NCBI RefSeq assembly: GCF_000731955.1
Contig: NZ_JNCK01000001.1
Location: 3,162,001-3,226,000, forward strand
Origin: Halomonas zincidurans B6
Lineage (GTDB): Bacteria > Pseudomonadota > Gammaproteobacteria > Pseudomonadales > Halomonadaceae
DNA: 64,000 bases
Direction: 5' to 3'
The notes under the pieces are model-generated. The model was not told where the DNA came from and made no database searches. It worked only from the letters and a program-made list of their open reading frames with translations. The position numbers and the translations under genes were made by a program. Positions 63,162 through 64,000 of the stretch are shown one piece after another. Each line of letters opens with the position of its first letter. Within the stretch, counting starts at the first letter, position 1.

Positions 63162-64000
63162 TCAGACCAGAAACGTGAACTTCTCGCGCAGCGCTTCCCA
63201 AAGCTCGCGCGAGCTGGCCGCCAGCACCGTGCCCTGGTGAATCGTCGGCCGATAGGGTGTGCCGTCGAGCAGCGCCGAATAGCCGCCGGCTTCGGCGTGG
63301 ATCATCAGGCCCGCGGCGTGATCCCACGGCATCAGCTTGCCGGCGAGCATGAAGTCGACATGGCCGAAGGCCATGGTGCGGTATTCGTGGCAGGCGCAGC
63401 CGAACGCCATCATCCGCTGCACATCGGGAAAGGTGGCGGCGAGCTGATACTGCTGGGGTTTGGGGAACAGCCTGATCGAGGTAGCGCCGACCATCTCGGC
63501 GATGTCGGTGGTGTCGGAAACGCTCAGGCGACGCTGGGTGCCGTCGGGTCGGCCGAAGAACGCGCCCTCGCCGCGGCGGGCGACGACCCAGTCGTCGGCC
63601 AGCGGATCGTAGAGCAGCCCGAAGATCGTCTCGCCGAAGCTCGTCGCCGCCAGAATCACCCCGAACTGATTGAGCCCGCGGGCGAAGTTCCAGGTGCCGT
63701 CGACCGGATCGACGATCAGCGCCAGCTCGGCCCCGGCGATGTCCGCAAGCTGTGCGTCACCCGCCGCGACGGCCTCCTCGCCGATGATCGTCGCCGTCGG
63801 CAGCAGCTCGGCAATGGCCTGGCTGATCATCCGCTCCGCGCCCTGGTCGGCGTCGGTCACCAGGTCGTCCGGCGCGCTCTTCGAGCGGATCGCGTCCTCG
63901 GAGAGGTTGCGAAAGCGCGGCAGGATCTCCGCCCTGGCGGCGTGGCGGACGGTCTCGATGAGTTGCTGCTGTTGGCTTGGCGTGATGGTGCTGGCGGTCG
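63162..64000 (-). CDS. Inositol monophosphatase family protein (N-terminus beyond window)
   Basis: At least 279 residues of a Mg-dependent phosphatase of the inositol monophosphatase/fructose bisphosphatase fold. DLVTDADQGAERMI, IIGEEAV, the metal motif DPVDGTWNFARG and the C-terminal WDHAAGLMIHAEAGG are conserved. The frame is open at the right edge; the start lies outside the window. It could act on inositol phosphate, histidinol phosphate or a similar substrate. The structured repeat lies 30 bp after its stop. Confidence 0.92.
   Translation of the reverse strand, partial: TASTITPSQQQQLIETVRHAARAEILPRFRNLSEDAIRSKSAPDDLVTDADQGAERMISQAIAELLPTATIIGEEAVAAGDAQLADIAGAELALIVDPVDGTWNFARGLNQFGVILAATSFGETIFGLLYDPLADDWVVARRGEGAFFGRPDGTQRRLSVSDTTDIAEMVGATSIRLFPKPQQYQLAATFPDVQRMMAFGCACHEYRTMAFGHVDFMLAGKLMPWDHAAGLMIHAEAGGYSALLDGTPYRPTIHQGTVLAASSRELWEALREKFTFLV

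Overview
The window looks like chromosomal DNA from a halophilic gammaproteobacterium, most probably Halomonas or a close relative. That placement is inferred from GC-rich coding sequence, the make-up of the housekeeping blocks (gmk-rpoZ-spoT-ridA, oxyR-recG, phoB-phoR next to ubiA-ubiC, hexR-uvrD) and compatible-solute type transporters. No rRNA or tRNA gene was seen.

Left part (1-7.9 kb): a catabolic cluster. A BCCT-type betaine transporter (cut by the window edge) diverges from a tight operon of an amino-acid-synthesis-family (DUF1185) protein, an alpha/beta hydrolase, an aldehyde dehydrogenase, an HpaC-type flavin reductase, a PcaC-like protein, a GntR/FCD regulator and a zinc-ribbon Nudix hydrolase. 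A convergent RibBX-type riboflavin gene with a degenerate RibA domain, and a DUF1330 gene, close the cluster. One 24-bp dyad (TTTTGGTAT-N6-ATACCAAAA) appears in both intergenic control regions, three times in all, so the cluster reads as one GntR regulon that imports a betaine-like compound and oxidises it with reduced flavin. The oxygenase itself is not in the window.

Mobile DNA (8.1-12.4 kb): the end of a lost IS3-family element, then an IS66-family element split by a complete IS21-family element (istA-istB, 2,619 bp, 5-bp target duplication GTGGT) and further damaged by an internal deletion.

Core block (12.6-25.6 kb): a three-gene cell-envelope/stress module, mltA, a decayed DUF72 gene, an NSS-family Na+ symporter, hexR, uvrD, a Tat-exported TRAP solute-binding protein, a thioesterase, phoU and cysZ. 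Striking heptamer arrays lie between hexR and uvrD.

First defence island (25.9-33.0 kb): a complete type I restriction-modification system (hsdM-hsdS-hsdR), followed by a RES/Xre toxin-antitoxin pair.

Core block (33.2-51.3 kb): phoR-phoB with an 11-bp-period Pho-box array, ubiA-ubiC, a rubredoxin reductase-like gene, HU, a YccS-type membrane protein, recG-oxyR, an SDR protein, ridA, spoT, rpoZ, gmk, an MFS transporter and pyrC.

Second defence island (51.4-57.7 kb): a transposase remnant, then a coupled operon of a 5'-truncated type III methyltransferase gene, a RhuM-family gene and a full-length type III res gene, preceded by a membrane-anchored protein of unknown function. The missing DPPY region of Mod implies a broken or rearranged system.

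Right end (57.9-64 kb): ohr/ohrR with matching operator candidates, a hipA-hipB module in inverted gene order, a LysR regulator diverging from a PRISE-type SDR gene, a structured intergenic element with two UUCG-type hairpins, and an inositol monophosphatase-family gene that runs off the window.
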